28,123 nt of DNA from CAYFJO01 sp964343305 (GCA_964343305.1 CAYFJO010000100.1:1-28123), one strand, 5' to 3'. Positions 15,279-23,348 are shown, numbered from the stretch's first letter. Notes: a model not told the origin generated them from the letters alone. Numbers and translations are program-made.

Positions 15279-16538
15279 ATGTTGGATCGACGTACTTTTC
15301 TCGGCGCGATGGGAAGCAGTCTTGCAGCGACCTCATCGTTGTGGTCCGCGGAAAAACCAACCAAACGAATGGCAATCGTCACGACCGAGTGGCGAGATCG
15401 GTCGCATGCCTGGCACATGGGCGAGCGGTTTTTGGTTGGATACCCGGTTCGTGGCAAATGGCATCAACCGCCGTTTGAAGTCGTCTCGGCCTACGTGGAT
15501 CAAAAACCTCAAAATGATTTGAGCCGGAGCCGGGCGAAGGAATTTGGATTCACGATTTATCCGACCATCGCGGAAGCTCTCCGCAACGGCGGCAAAGAGC
15601 TGGCCGTGGATGCCGTTCTGGTGATCGGAGAACACGGCGATTATGGCCGCAACGAAATCGGGCAAAAACTCTACCCTCGCTACGAGTTTTTCAAGCAGGT
15701 CGTGGAGGTGTTCAAGAACGATCGCCGTAGCGTGCCTATGTTCAACGATAAACATCTGTCGTGGAAATGGGAGTGGGCCAAGGAAATGGTCGAGACGTCG
15801 CGCGAAATGAGCTTTCCTTTGATGGCCGGATCATCGTTGCCGGTCACATGGCGCATGCCCTCGATCGAACTGCCTTACGGTGCCGATGTCGATGAAGTGA
15901 TGTGTCTGGCAATGGGCGGATTGGACAGTTACGACTTTCACGCCCTGGAGACCATCCAGTGCATGGCCGAGCGACGTCGCGGCGGTGAATCGGGCGTGGA
16001 GTGGCTCGAAGCATTACGTGGCGACGCGGTCTGGGCGGCAATGAAATCCGGAGCATGGAAAGCCGGCGGTTGGGACGCGAAGCTTTTTCACGCATGCCTC
16101 TGCCGCAGCCAAACGCTGACTCAACCAGCAACGTTCAGCCACCGATTTCCAACCAACGAGCAGATGAAAAAGTGGGTCAAGGATCCGGTCGCCCTTCGGT
16201 TTCAATACAACGACGGATTGCGGGCGACCATGTTGCTGATGAATGGGCTGGTCCGCGATTTCACCTTCGCGGCAAGACTGCCAGGCAAGGCCGAGCCGCT
16301 GTCAACGTTGTTCTACTTGCCGCCAACTCCAAACGTCGTCTACTCCGCGGCGTTGATGTCGCACGTTGAGCAGATGTTTGTATCCCGCAAGGTGTCCTAC
16401 CCTGTCGAACGGACGTTGTTGACATCCGGGCTGGTCGAAGCCGGCATGAAATCGCTCGCTGCCCGTAAGCGACTTGAAACGCCTCATCTCGCGGTGCGAT
16501 ACACAGCGCCCAAGGAATCCAAGTTTTGGCGGTCGTGA
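15279..16538 (+). CDS. Tat-type secreted hypothetical protein
   Basis: This is a 419-residue protein whose N-terminus (MLDRRTFLGAMGSSLAATSS) has a twin-arginine pattern and short hydrophobic segment, indicating export folded through Tat. The mature part begins with a Rossmann-like strand (RMAIVTTEWRDRSHAWHM) and continues with GFTIYPTIAEALRNGG, DAVLVIGEHGDYG and FNDKHLSWKWEWAKEM, reminiscent of Gfo/Idh-type nucleotide-binding folds but without a clear GxGxxG motif. I do not recognise a specific function. It lies 11 bases downstream of the MBL-fold gene on the same strand, so the two are probably co-transcribed. Its 3' end abuts a truncated VOC gene on the other strand, suggesting a past rearrangement junction just after its stop. 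Confidence 0.82.
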   Translation: MLDRRTFLGAMGSSLAATSSLWSAEKPTKRMAIVTTEWRDRSHAWHMGERFLVGYPVRGKWHQPPFEVVSAYVDQKPQNDLSRSRAKEFGFTIYPTIAEALRNGGKELAVDAVLVIGEHGDYGRNEIGQKLYPRYEFFKQVVEVFKNDRRSVPMFNDKHLSWKWEWAKEMVETSREMSFPLMAGSSLPVTWRMPSIELPYGADVDEVMCLAMGGLDSYDFHALETIQCMAERRRGGESGVEWLEALRGDAVWAAMKSGAWKAGGWDAKLFHACLCRSQTLTQPATFSHRFPTNEQMKKWVKDPVALRFQYNDGLRATMLLMNGLVRDFTFAARLPGKAEPLSTLFYLPPTPNVVYSAALMSHVEQMFVSRKVSYPVERTLLTSGLVEAGMKSLAARKRLETPHLAVRYTAPKESKFWRS

Positions 16539-16554
16539 CCCGATGTGGCGCGGG

Positions 16555-16647
16555 TCAAGGCCGATCCAGCGTGTCTTGATAGAATCGGGCGGCTCGATCC
16601 AAATTGTCCACGTACAGACACGTTTCCAGAACGCCGGAAATCCGCAT
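16555..16647 (-). pseudogene. Remnant of a VOC/glyoxalase-family gene (first 30 codons)
   Basis: A 30-codon minus-strand frame reads MRISGVLETCLYVDNL and continues DRAARFYQDTLDRP before a TGA (16555-16557). The pattern ETxLYVxDLxRAxxFYxxxLG is the classic first beta-strand and helix of VOC proteins (glyoxalase I, bleomycin resistance, dioxygenases), normally 120-140 residues long. Everything after the first helix is missing, because the convergent Tat-type gene ends 16 bases further on. It starts 6 bases past the stop of the lipoprotein gene, as the second gene of an operon would. It is most likely a deletion or inversion relic. Residual translation of a 30-residue peptide cannot be excluded. 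Confidence 0.7.
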
Positions 16648-16653
16648 GCCGCG

Positions 16654-17550
16654 TCAATTGTGTGTTACCAGGTCAGAAACAGGATGGCGACGGCGATCGG
16701 GCCACAGCGAGATGACTTGCGATTTAAATGGCCCCTGGTTCTCGCGCCACTTGACGAAGGTCCTCAACGTGTCCTTGGATTGGATTGTCGCAAGCGGGAT
16801 CGTCACTTGCTTGCCGTCGCCTCGGCTGATGACCCAGAAATACTTCGCACCTGTACGCTCGGGACCACCAATCAGGAAATAGTCGACACTGACTCCAAGT
16901 TGCGTGCCATCGACCAACGTTTGGGGCAATGCGATGGCGGTCGCCAACCGTAGCTTGACATCGCCATCCGTTCGTGTCTGGGGCGCGTCGCCCGTCGCGG
17001 TTGGAGAAGCGCCGTCCACGCCGCCCAAGATCGGATCAACGCCAAGCGGGTCTGTTTGCGCGGCGTCGGTTGATACACTTGGGTCGTCCACGGGCGTTTC
17101 TTCCGGCGATGGACTCTCAATCGTTTCCGCCGATGGTGTCGAGCCAGTGGATGGATCGATACCGATGTCAGGGGTGTCGGCTTCGCTTGGCTCTGTGCTG
17201 GTGCTTGGGCTCGAAGGAATGCCAAACGATGCGTCTTCGCCCGTGGATGGGTCGGCGGCTGCCGCAGCGTCACCGCTCGAATTGTTCGCGTTTTTGACCG
17301 GCCTAAAATCGGGGTCATAGAATCGCTGCAAAGACTCTGTGGCCGCACCCTGAACAAACGCGACTGTCTCCGCTGCTGGTTCGGATGGTGATTCACTTGC
17401 GTTGGCGTCTTCGGTTGATTGCGCCGAGCGGGTCGCAGCATTTCCATCTTCGATGGACGGTCCAGGACTGGAGCCGCATCCCGACGTCGCGCCCATCGCG
17501 ATTAGAACGAGACAGGAAGCGAGAGAATTAAATGTGAAGTTTGCACGCAT
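16654..17550 (-). CDS. Putative lipoprotein with long Ser/Pro/Thr/Asp-rich linker
   Basis: From the ATG at 17550 this is a 298-residue protein. The first 24 residues form a signal with hydrophobic core SLASCLVLIAMGA ending TSGC, a plausible but imperfect lipobox (Thr at -3). A low-complexity, acidic Ser/Pro/Thr/Asp/Glu-rich region of about 170 residues follows and is probably disordered. The last 85-90 residues form a compact beta-rich domain (LATAIALPQTLVDGT; VSVDYFLIGG; AKYFWVISRGDG). I do not recognise this domain. The longer upstream reading from 17625 lacks a signal peptide and crosses the predicted promoter at 17596-17625, so I reject it. It precedes a truncated VOC gene on the same strand. 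Confidence 0.8.
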   Translation of the reverse strand: MRANFTFNSLASCLVLIAMGATSGCGSSPGPSIEDGNAATRSAQSTEDANASESPSEPAAETVAFVQGAATESLQRFYDPDFRPVKNANNSSGDAAAAADPSTGEDASFGIPSSPSTSTEPSEADTPDIGIDPSTGSTPSAETIESPSPEETPVDDPSVSTDAAQTDPLGVDPILGGVDGASPTATGDAPQTRTDGDVKLRLATAIALPQTLVDGTQLGVSVDYFLIGGPERTGAKYFWVISRGDGKQVTIPLATIQSKDTLRTFVKWRENQGPFKSQVISLWPDRRRHPVSDLVTHN

Positions 17551-17595
17551 TGATTCGCCGGGTAATGAGAGAATAAGTCGTGACAACCAAGACTG

Positions 17596-17625
17596 ATTGT
17601 ACACGATTCCAGCGAACAACGGCAA
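17596..17625 (-). promoter_or_regulatory. Sigma-70-like promoter of the lipoprotein gene
   Basis: On the minus strand, TTGCCG (17625-17620) and TACAAT (17601-17596) are separated by 18 bases. The -10 matches consensus at five of six positions. Transcription would begin about 38-40 bases before the ATG at 17550. Confidence 0.45.
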
Positions 17626-17662
17626 ACAGAATAAACGAATCCGCGGGGGCGGGAAGCGCTAC

Positions 17663-17683
17663 CGAGTACCGAGTACTGAGTAC
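17663..17683. repeat. Three-copy 7-base tandem repeat
   Basis: CGAGTAC (17663-17669), CGAGTAC (17670-17676) and TGAGTAC (17677-17683) are consecutive. It lies 16 bases past the stop of gmd. Short 'GAGTAC' tandem runs of this kind are, as I recall, common in intergenic DNA of some planctomycetes. There is no sign of function. Confidence 0.7.
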
Positions 17684-17698
17684 CCGCAAAATCCCGTT

Positions 17699-18700
17699 CT
17701 ACGCCGCCTTGTTTTGGCGGTTTTGCAAAGTAGCGTCGTCGTTTGCGAGCGATTTGAGATCTGCGTCGACCATCATCGACACCAATTGCTCGAATCTAAC
17801 CTCTGGCTCCCAGCCAAGTTCCTCCTTGGCCTTCGACGGATCCGCGATCAACAAATCGACTTCCGCGGGCCGATAGAATTTCGGATCAATGACAACATAG
17901 TCTTGCCAATTCAGATCCACATGGCTGAACGCCGCCTCGACAAAACTCTCAACCGTGTACGTATGACCGGTTCCCACAACATAATCACGCGGCTCGTCTT
18001 GCTGAAGCATCAGCCACATGGCACGCACGTAATCGCCGGCAAATCCCCAGTCGCGTTTTGATTGCAAGTTGCCCAAACGCAGCTCGTTGGTCAACCCAAG
18101 CTTGATTTTTGCAACCGTCTGCGAAATCTTCCGCGTGACGAACTCGGCTCCGCGCCGCGGCGATTCGTGATTGAAGAGGATGCCGGAGCAGGCATACATG
18201 TCGTAGCTTTCTCGATAGTTCACCGTGATCCAATGGCCGTAAACTTTGGCGCAGGCATAAGGGCTGCGCGGCCAAAACGGAGTCGTTTCCTTCTGCGGCG
18301 TTTCCTGAACGCGGCCAAACATTTCACTGGAGCTGGCCTGGTAAAAGCGAATCTTGGGATCGACCAGGCGAATCGCGTCCAATAACTTGGTCACACCCAA
18401 ACCGGTGAACTCGGCGGTCAACACCGGCTCCGTCCAACTGACCGGCACAAAACTCTGTGACGCCAAATTGTAGACTTCGTCGGGATGAACAGCGTCCACC
18501 AGCTTGGTCAGCGAATACTGATCGAGCAAATCGGCGTCGTGAACAGTGATCTGATCCGTGAGGTGTTCGATTCGTTGCAAATTGCCGACGCTACTACGTC
18601 GAACCATGCCATGAACTTCATAGCCTTTGTCAAGTAAGAACTCGGCGAGATAAGAACCATCTTGACCTGTAACACCAGTGATCAAAGCTGACTTGGACAT
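17699..18700 (-). CDS. gmd: GDP-mannose 4,6-dehydratase
   Basis: This is a 333-residue enzyme of the extended SDR family that converts GDP-mannose to GDP-4-keto-6-deoxymannose, the precursor of GDP-fucose, GDP-rhamnose and related sugars for surface glycans. Visible are the NADP-binding ITGVTGQDGSYLAE (7-20), YNLASQSFVPVSW (77-89), the catalytic Ser124/Glu126 in QASSSEMFG (Ser where many enzymes have Thr), Tyr148 and Lys152 in SPYACAKVYGHW, and NHESPRRG. The start at 18700 has AAGGAAGG about nine bases upstream, and the dinucleotide-binding motif starts at residue 7. No fucose synthase or glycosyltransferase lies beside it, so the final sugar is unknown. A good promoter lies at 18793-18821. 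Confidence 0.96.
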   Translation of the reverse strand: MSKSALITGVTGQDGSYLAEFLLDKGYEVHGMVRRSSVGNLQRIEHLTDQITVHDADLLDQYSLTKLVDAVHPDEVYNLASQSFVPVSWTEPVLTAEFTGLGVTKLLDAIRLVDPKIRFYQASSSEMFGRVQETPQKETTPFWPRSPYACAKVYGHWITVNYRESYDMYACSGILFNHESPRRGAEFVTRKISQTVAKIKLGLTNELRLGNLQSKRDWGFAGDYVRAMWLMLQQDEPRDYVVGTGHTYTVESFVEAAFSHVDLNWQDYVVIDPKFYRPAEVDLLIADPSKAKEELGWEPEVRFEQLVSMMVDADLKSLANDDATLQNRQNKAA

Positions 18701-18792
18701 TCGCAATGCCTTCCTTCCTTGGTGGCCCGCCATGCGGATAAATTGCGAGAGGGGGCGTGCAGTCGTGCACCCGTTTGTTGCTCGAAGGGCGG

Positions 18793-18821
18793 ATAATACG
18801 CAGTTGGGCCCAATTTCCCAA
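18793..18821 (-). promoter_or_regulatory. Sigma-70-like promoter of gmd
   Basis: On the minus strand, TTGGGA (18821-18816) and TATTAT (18798-18793) lie 17 bases apart, the optimal spacing. The -10 matches five of six consensus bases. The predicted leader to the gmd ATG at 18700 is about 85 bases and includes a G/C-rich stretch with repeated TGCAC motifs (about 18756-18771). Confidence 0.45.
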
Positions 18822-18855
18822 TAGCTATTTTGCCAGTGCTAGCGAAAGCGAGTAG

Positions 18856-18872
18856 GTCACGCTCTGCGTGAC
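18856..18872. repeat. Short palindrome GTCACGC-TCT-GCGTGAC
   Basis: A perfect 7-bp stem (18856-18862 with 18866-18872) surrounds a 3-base loop. It lies between the esterase stop (18913) and the gmd promoter (both genes on the minus strand), where a terminator for the esterase gene would be expected. No T-run follows on the minus strand, so it is a weak terminator candidate or a dispersed repeat. Confidence 0.55.
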
Positions 18873-18912
18873 GAATTGGTGCTGGAATTGGCTTCATTAC
18901 GCGGCGCAAGAT

Positions 18913-19809
18913 CTACTTGCGTTTCAGCAAGCCAGTCACCCGCAGCCATTCTTCCCCACGTTTGTGCCACGTCGAAACGGGGTCGTCGGATGGCCGTAAG
19001 CCGTAACCATGGCCACCTTGCGAATAAACGTGCAATTCCGCTGGCACGTCGGCCTTTTTCAGCTCCACTAGCAACAGCGCGGCGTGCAATCCACGCATTT
19101 TGTCGTCAAGCGTTACTGCCATAAAAGTTGGCGGTGTTTCGCTGGTCACTCGAACCAGTGAGTTGAGTTTGGTCTCGTCCTTTTTGTCGCCGAGATAAGC
19201 CGCATAGATCGGCATCATAAAATCGGGTCGGCAACTCAACTGGTCCGCGTCGTCAATGGAATCGTAACTCGACCGATCCCACTGAGTGCCAGTCATCACG
19301 GTCAAATGACCGCCGGCCGAAAACCCAAGAATACCCAGCCGATTGGGATCGATCCCCCAGTCCTTGGCGTTCTGTCGCGTCAACCGCAACGCCCGCTGGG
19401 CGTCTTGAAGCGGCGGAACGTGTGGAGTGTCTTTGCTGCGGCGCGGCACGCGATACTTTAACAACACCGCCGTCACGCCAAATGAATTAAACCACTCACA
19501 GATTTCCGTCCCCTCCAGGTCCCAAGCCAAAATGTTGTAACCGCCACCCGGACACACGACCACGCCGCAACCATTGGCTTTCACTTTGGGCTGATAAAGC
19601 GTGATGGTCGGCTCGGTCACATTCGTCAACCGAACGACTTTCTTCGTTGCGTCCGGACGATCGGGCAATGGTTTTTCATCACCAATGTCACCCTTTTCTC
19701 CTGGAGCGCCACTTGGCCACAACTTCAACACAAGCTGCTCTTCTGCCGCCAACGGCGGCGCGAGAAATACGAAAACAAGCAAGAGAATTGACAAGCGTAC
19801 GGCGTTCAT
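18913..19809 (-). CDS. Secreted alpha/beta-hydrolase (acetyl-xylan-esterase/BD-FAE-like)
   Basis: This is a 298-residue protein with a signal peptide (about 1-22, LSILLLVFVFLAPPLAA), so periplasmic or extracellular. The mature part starts LKLWPSGAPGE, typical of planctomycete sugar-ester esterases. The oxyanion motif CPGGGY (86-91) precedes nucleophile Ser164 in GFSAGGH; Asp235 or Asp236 (TLDDKM) and His267 (GGHGYG) complete the triad. Family members remove acetyl or feruloyl groups from plant or algal polysaccharides, and the length is typical. It is divergent from the sialidase-fold gene across about 160 bases, and both products are predicted to be secreted and to act on glycans. The substrate is not determinable from sequence alone. 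Confidence 0.92.
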   Translation of the reverse strand: MNAVRLSILLLVFVFLAPPLAAEEQLVLKLWPSGAPGEKGDIGDEKPLPDRPDATKKVVRLTNVTEPTITLYQPKVKANGCGVVVCPGGGYNILAWDLEGTEICEWFNSFGVTAVLLKYRVPRRSKDTPHVPPLQDAQRALRLTRQNAKDWGIDPNRLGILGFSAGGHLTVMTGTQWDRSSYDSIDDADQLSCRPDFMMPIYAAYLGDKKDETKLNSLVRVTSETPPTFMAVTLDDKMRGLHAALLLVELKKADVPAELHVYSQGGHGYGLRPSDDPVSTWHKRGEEWLRVTGLLKRK

Positions 19810-19969
19810 GACTTTGCCTCGTGTACATGGAGTAAATGTTGTGGGGACGGCGTGTTAGAGTATAACTACTCAGCACGGCGTTACGACTTGCACAACACGA
19901 GAATCACTACAAAAAATGAACGAACACATCCGTAATTCAGGCTGCACTCATCAACGCAGGGCTTGTCAA

Positions 19970-21808
19970 ATGATCAATAATCATCGGAGACTCAGTCCAT
20001 GCGTCGTCCGCCATCGACGCATACCACGGCACTCGGAATGTGCCTACTACCTGATCTTCGCATTGGTATTTGCGTCCGCGGCCGCTGCGGCTGAAAAAGT
20101 AACCGATGATGGCGATTTTGAATCGGAATCCATCGGAAAAGTACCAGTGGGATGGACCGAGTTCACGAAAGGTACAAAGTCGTCGATCACCGTTGTCACA
20201 GGCGGCGTGCACGACTCGAAACAATGCCTCAAGGCCGTCCGCTCGAACTACGGCGGCTTGGTCGCGTTGTCGAAAAAGCTCGACGAGTCGCAGCAGCGCA
20301 TTATGATCGAGTTTTCGTTTGCTTTTTCCGCAGGCAATGGCCGGTCATTGAACGTTTGGTCACACGAACCCAGCGGTCGCGATGCAAGTCAGTTCAACTT
20401 GTGCATCCAAAACGGAGCTTTGATGCAGTTCGACGGTCGAATTCAAGCGTGGGAAGAAATCACGCGTGATATCAAACCGTCGACCGACCCGAACAAACCG
20501 ATTTGGCATCGCTTGCGAGCGATTGTCGATGCCAAGCAGCCGGGGATCGACTTTTGGCTGTCGAAGCCGGGCAGCGACAAACTGCCGGACAAACCAATCA
20601 CTCGGCAAGCTTATCGAACCAACCTGCCGATCGGTGCGATCGACCTGGTTTCCGGAAAACGAATTGCCCAGGATGTATGGTACTTGATCGACGACCTGTT
20701 TGTTTACGGCGGCACGGATTGGCCCGCGCCGCACGATGTTGAACCATTGCCGGGAACCTTCGAATTGTGGACGGGCTCGCCCATTCCGACGAACCCCGAA
20801 ATGCTTCCCCCAGTCAAAGGTGTGCGACATCAAACGATCCACGAGGCGACGGCCGACGGCTACAAGTTTCTGCACGGCGCGGCGATCGTGCATTACAAGG
20901 GCGTGTTCTACGCCAACTGGGCCAACAGCCCAACGAACGAAAACGGGCCGCACGAAACTTTGCAAGGCCGCCGATCGACCGATGGCGGCAAGACGTGGTC
21001 GGACCTCGAAGTGATCGGCCCCGGCTTCGAAGGCGCCGAGCGACACAGTCATGGTGTGTTGTTCCAGCACAAAGACGAACTGTGGACCATCTGCTCAAGA
21101 TTCGGCGTCGGTGAGCCCGGCCGAAAATTCCGCGGCCTCAAAGCCGAAGCGTTCGTCTTGAACGAGAAGACCGACAAGTGGGAGTCGCGCGGCGTCGTGA
21201 TGAAAAACTGCTGGCCGTACGACGAGCCGGTGCGGATGATGGACGGCAACTACATCACCGGCGGCCAAGACAAAGACGGCTTGCCGGTCGTCGCGATCAG
21301 CGACGGCGACGACCTGACGCGCTGGGATTCGATCCTCATCCCCTACGACCCGCGTCTCAAACCAAGCTACGCCGAAACAACCGTCTGGGCCGAAGGCAAG
21401 AAAGTTTACGCCGTCATCCGAGGCGGCGTCGGAGTTGCCTGGATCTCGACCGGCGACGACTTCGGCAATACCTGGACAAAGGCGAAACCGAGCAACCTGC
21501 CCATGCCGCGCGCGAAAGCCTACCTCGGCAAGCTGAGCACAGGGCAACTTTATCTGCTCTCCAACCTCTTTAACCGCGACACGCTGGTCATATCGGTCAG
21601 CCGACCGGGCGAAACCACGCTCAGCAGAATGCTACGAATTCGTCACGGTAAATCCGGCCCGCCTCGATTCAAAGGCGCGGCCAAGTCAAAACAATGGTCC
21701 TATCCCTACGGCTACGAACACGACGGCAAACTCTACGTTGTCTACTCGGTTGGCAAAGAAGACTGCGGACTATCCGTGCTGCCAATCCTATCCCTCGCCA
21801 ACGATTAA
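19970..21808 (+). CDS. Secreted sialidase-fold protein with N-terminal carbohydrate-binding-like domain
   Basis: This is a 612-residue protein from the ATG at 19970 (19916 is an alternative). The signal is unusually long: a basic, His-rich n-region precedes the hydrophobic stretch YYLIFALVFASAAAAA. Residues of about 45-255 form a beta-rich domain (DGDFESESIGKVPVGW; LWYLIDDLFVYGG-like end) resembling lectin-like wrappers. From about 260 on, a beta-propeller of sialidase type follows, with Asp-box STDGGKTW (about 336-343) and a second degenerate one, STGDDFGNTW (about 489-498). The catalytic Arg triad cannot be assigned, so sialidase activity is not proven. Such proteins are abundant in planctomycete glycan-degrading sets. 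No strong Shine-Dalgarno is seen. A possible TTGTGG/TATAAC pair lies at 19839-19866. Confidence 0.8.
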   Translation: MINNHRRLSPCVVRHRRIPRHSECAYYLIFALVFASAAAAAEKVTDDGDFESESIGKVPVGWTEFTKGTKSSITVVTGGVHDSKQCLKAVRSNYGGLVALSKKLDESQQRIMIEFSFAFSAGNGRSLNVWSHEPSGRDASQFNLCIQNGALMQFDGRIQAWEEITRDIKPSTDPNKPIWHRLRAIVDAKQPGIDFWLSKPGSDKLPDKPITRQAYRTNLPIGAIDLVSGKRIAQDVWYLIDDLFVYGGTDWPAPHDVEPLPGTFELWTGSPIPTNPEMLPPVKGVRHQTIHEATADGYKFLHGAAIVHYKGVFYANWANSPTNENGPHETLQGRRSTDGGKTWSDLEVIGPGFEGAERHSHGVLFQHKDELWTICSRFGVGEPGRKFRGLKAEAFVLNEKTDKWESRGVVMKNCWPYDEPVRMMDGNYITGGQDKDGLPVVAISDGDDLTRWDSILIPYDPRLKPSYAETTVWAEGKKVYAVIRGGVGVAWISTGDDFGNTWTKAKPSNLPMPRAKAYLGKLSTGQLYLLSNLFNRDTLVISVSRPGETTLSRMLRIRHGKSGPPRFKGAAKSKQWSYPYGYEHDGKLYVVYSVGKEDCGLSVLPILSLAND

Positions 21809-21832
21809 ATCTTGAATACTGCGTGATCAGTT

Positions 21833-21860
21833 TTGGCTCGACACGGGTGCCTTGTAGAAT
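21833..21860 (+). promoter_or_regulatory. Promoter-like site directly abutting the LRR gene start
   Basis: TTGGCT (21833-21838) and TAGAAT (21855-21860) are 16 bases apart. The -10 ends six bases before the ATG at 21867, so transcription would begin at or next to the start codon. No Shine-Dalgarno is present, consistent with a leaderless mRNA. Confidence 0.4.
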
Positions 21861-21866
21861 AGCGAA

Positions 21867-22916
21867 ATGCCAGATTCATCCGATAATTCGAAGAAACACG
21901 GGTGGCGAATTGGGCGTGGCTCGTTGCGGTTTGGCTTGCGGACGTTCTTTGTTTTGATCTCAGTAACCTGCTTGTGGTTAGGCTGGATTGTCGACCGCGC
22001 AAACAAACAACGCGAAACGATTAAGTGGGTTAAGGAGATGAATGGAACCTTCGCCTACGACTACGAGGTGAATGCAGACGGCTGGACCGTCAGAGATGGG
22101 GAGCCGCCAGGACCTGACTGGTTGCGTGACCTCATTGGGATCGACTATTTCGCAAATGTTGTTCGGGTCGGTGTCAGCGAAAGCACGCAAGTACGGGACG
22201 TGACTCCACTTTCCAATCTAACAAGCCTTGTGGATTTATTCCTCAACAACACACAAGTCGATGATGTGACACCACTGGCCAATCTCAAGAGTCTGGAAAA
22301 CCTGCACCTCTACAACACGCAAGTGAGCGACGTGACACCACTGGCCAACCTGACGAGCCTGGAAACGTTGCTTCTCCAGGACACACAAGTTAATGACGTA
22401 ACACCGCTCGCCGACCTTGCGAACCTTAAAGTTTTGGACCTCGGCGACACCCAAGTCCATGATGTGAAACCTCTCGCCAAGCTGAAGACTCTCGAATCGC
22501 TGGCACTCAGCAGAACGTTAATTCGCGATGTCGCACCATTGGCAAGACTCACCAATCTAACCGCGTTGACACTGCACAACACGCACGTCAACGATTTAAC
22601 ACCATTGGCCGATCTGTCGAGTCTTGTCGATCTGGGTCTCAGCAGCACGCAGGTCCGAGACGTGACGCCACTCGAGAATCTCAAGAGTCTCGAACATTTA
22701 TGGCTTAACCGCACGCAAATTCGCGATGTGAAACCTCTGGTCAAATTGACCAATCTCAGGTGGTTGTACATCTCCAGCACGCAAGTCCGTGAAGTGACTC
22801 CTTTGGCCAAATTGCCAAGTTTAAGACGGTTGGACGTCAGCTACACGCAGGTCACTTGTGAAGATTGGGAGATGCTTCAAGAGTCGTTGCCGTCGCTCGA
22901 ACCACCTTGCTACTGA
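21867..22916 (+). CDS. Membrane-anchored leucine-rich-repeat protein
   Basis: This is a 349-residue protein. A basic N-terminus and one hydrophobic segment (LRTFFVLISVTCLWLGWIV, about 24-42) followed by RANKQRE form the anchor seen in many planctomycete proteins ('LRTLL...WLGW...RQRE'). From residue 107, ten near-regular 22-residue leucine-rich repeats follow (consensus TQVxDVTPLAxLxxLxxLxLxx), of the bacterial internalin-like type, capped by a short C-terminal tail ending LEPPCY. The repeats should form a solenoid for protein binding on the non-cytoplasmic side; the partner is unknown. The promoter-like site abuts the ATG and no ribosome-binding site is visible. Repeat units are similar enough at DNA level (66-base period) for copy number to vary by recombination. 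Confidence 0.9.
   Translation: MPDSSDNSKKHGWRIGRGSLRFGLRTFFVLISVTCLWLGWIVDRANKQRETIKWVKEMNGTFAYDYEVNADGWTVRDGEPPGPDWLRDLIGIDYFANVVRVGVSESTQVRDVTPLSNLTSLVDLFLNNTQVDDVTPLANLKSLENLHLYNTQVSDVTPLANLTSLETLLLQDTQVNDVTPLADLANLKVLDLGDTQVHDVKPLAKLKTLESLALSRTLIRDVAPLARLTNLTALTLHNTHVNDLTPLADLSSLVDLGLSSTQVRDVTPLENLKSLEHLWLNRTQIRDVKPLVKLTNLRWLYISSTQVREVTPLAKLPSLRRLDVSYTQVTCEDWEMLQESLPSLEPPCY
22185..22844 (+). repeat. Ten coding 66-base units (LRR array)
   Basis: Ten consecutive 66-base units each encode one 22-residue LRR beginning ACGCAAGT-like (TQV). Units 6 and 7 begin TLI and THV and are the most diverged. The unit period is constant with no indels, and an eleventh partial unit (TQV) follows at 22845. 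Confidence 0.9.
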
Positions 22917-23021
22917 TGTTCACGCACCGCCAATTGACACAAATGTCGCCAGGAAACCGACTAAAACTAGGAGTTCTTAAATGTCAATCCGTCTGGTCAA
23001 TTACTCAAACGGGCTTTCCTT

Positions 23022-23321
23022 ATGAACGATTCAAACGCGTCACGACGTGACTTTCTCAGATCGACCACGGCCGGCATGCTCGCTTCGGGAGTCGCGCCGG
23101 CGATCCTCGGCGCGGCAGAGAAATCTGGTTCGAAGGCAAAAGTAATCGGCGTCGAAGGACATCGCTATGAAGTGCATCACGATTGTACGCAGTTGCCGGA
23201 TCATGTTCGTTGGCAGGACACGCATGGCGTGGCGGTCGATGCTGAAGGACTGGTCAATGTCAAACATCGCACGAAGACGGTCGCCGTCGGCCGAGTCAGT
23301 GTCTTGCGTTATGTTGGCTGA
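23022..23321 (+). pseudogene. Truncated Tat-exported NHL/beta-propeller-type gene
   Basis: The 99-residue frame begins with a classic Tat signal (SRRDFLRSTTAGMLASG, ending ILGAAE), followed by HRYEVHHDCTQLPDHVRW and THGVAVDAEGLVNVKHRTKT. These match, from memory, the opening of planctomycete NHL-repeat (six-bladed propeller) proteins of 350-400 residues. The resemblance stops after HRTKT; the last 13 codons run into a palindromic element and the frame then ends. The propeller body is missing, so this is very probably a 5' remnant, although a short exported peptide could still be made. It shares direction with the LRR gene and converges on slyX. No Shine-Dalgarno is evident. About 100 bases (22917-23021) separate it from the LRR gene, with nothing assignable. 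Confidence 0.65.
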
Positions 23322-23329
23322 CACGACTC
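23293..23329. repeat. Palindrome at the truncation point of the NHL-type gene
   Basis: GAGTC-A-GTGTC (23293-23303) pairs with GACAC-GACTC (23320-23329): a 10-bp stem with one bulged A and a 16-base loop. The left arm begins within a few codons of where family similarity of the 23022 frame ends, so insertion or recombination at this element may have truncated the gene. Confidence 0.6.
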
Positions 23330-23348
23330 AGGGTGTTGTCTCCTTTAG

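Noticed and set aside
17705..17725. CCGCC/GGCGG hairpin at the end of gmd as a terminator
   Set aside because: The T-run is on the wrong side for the minus-strand gene, and the stem lies within the last codons.
20360..21070. 236-codon minus-strand frame inside the sialidase-fold gene
   Set aside because: Overlaps recognisable Asp-box and propeller sequence on the plus strand; lacks any domain pattern.
22185..22844. Regular repeats that might suggest a CRISPR-like or minisatellite array
   Set aside because: The period is exactly 66 bases, all units are in frame, and they encode 22-residue leucine-rich repeats with codon-level variation; there are no spacers.
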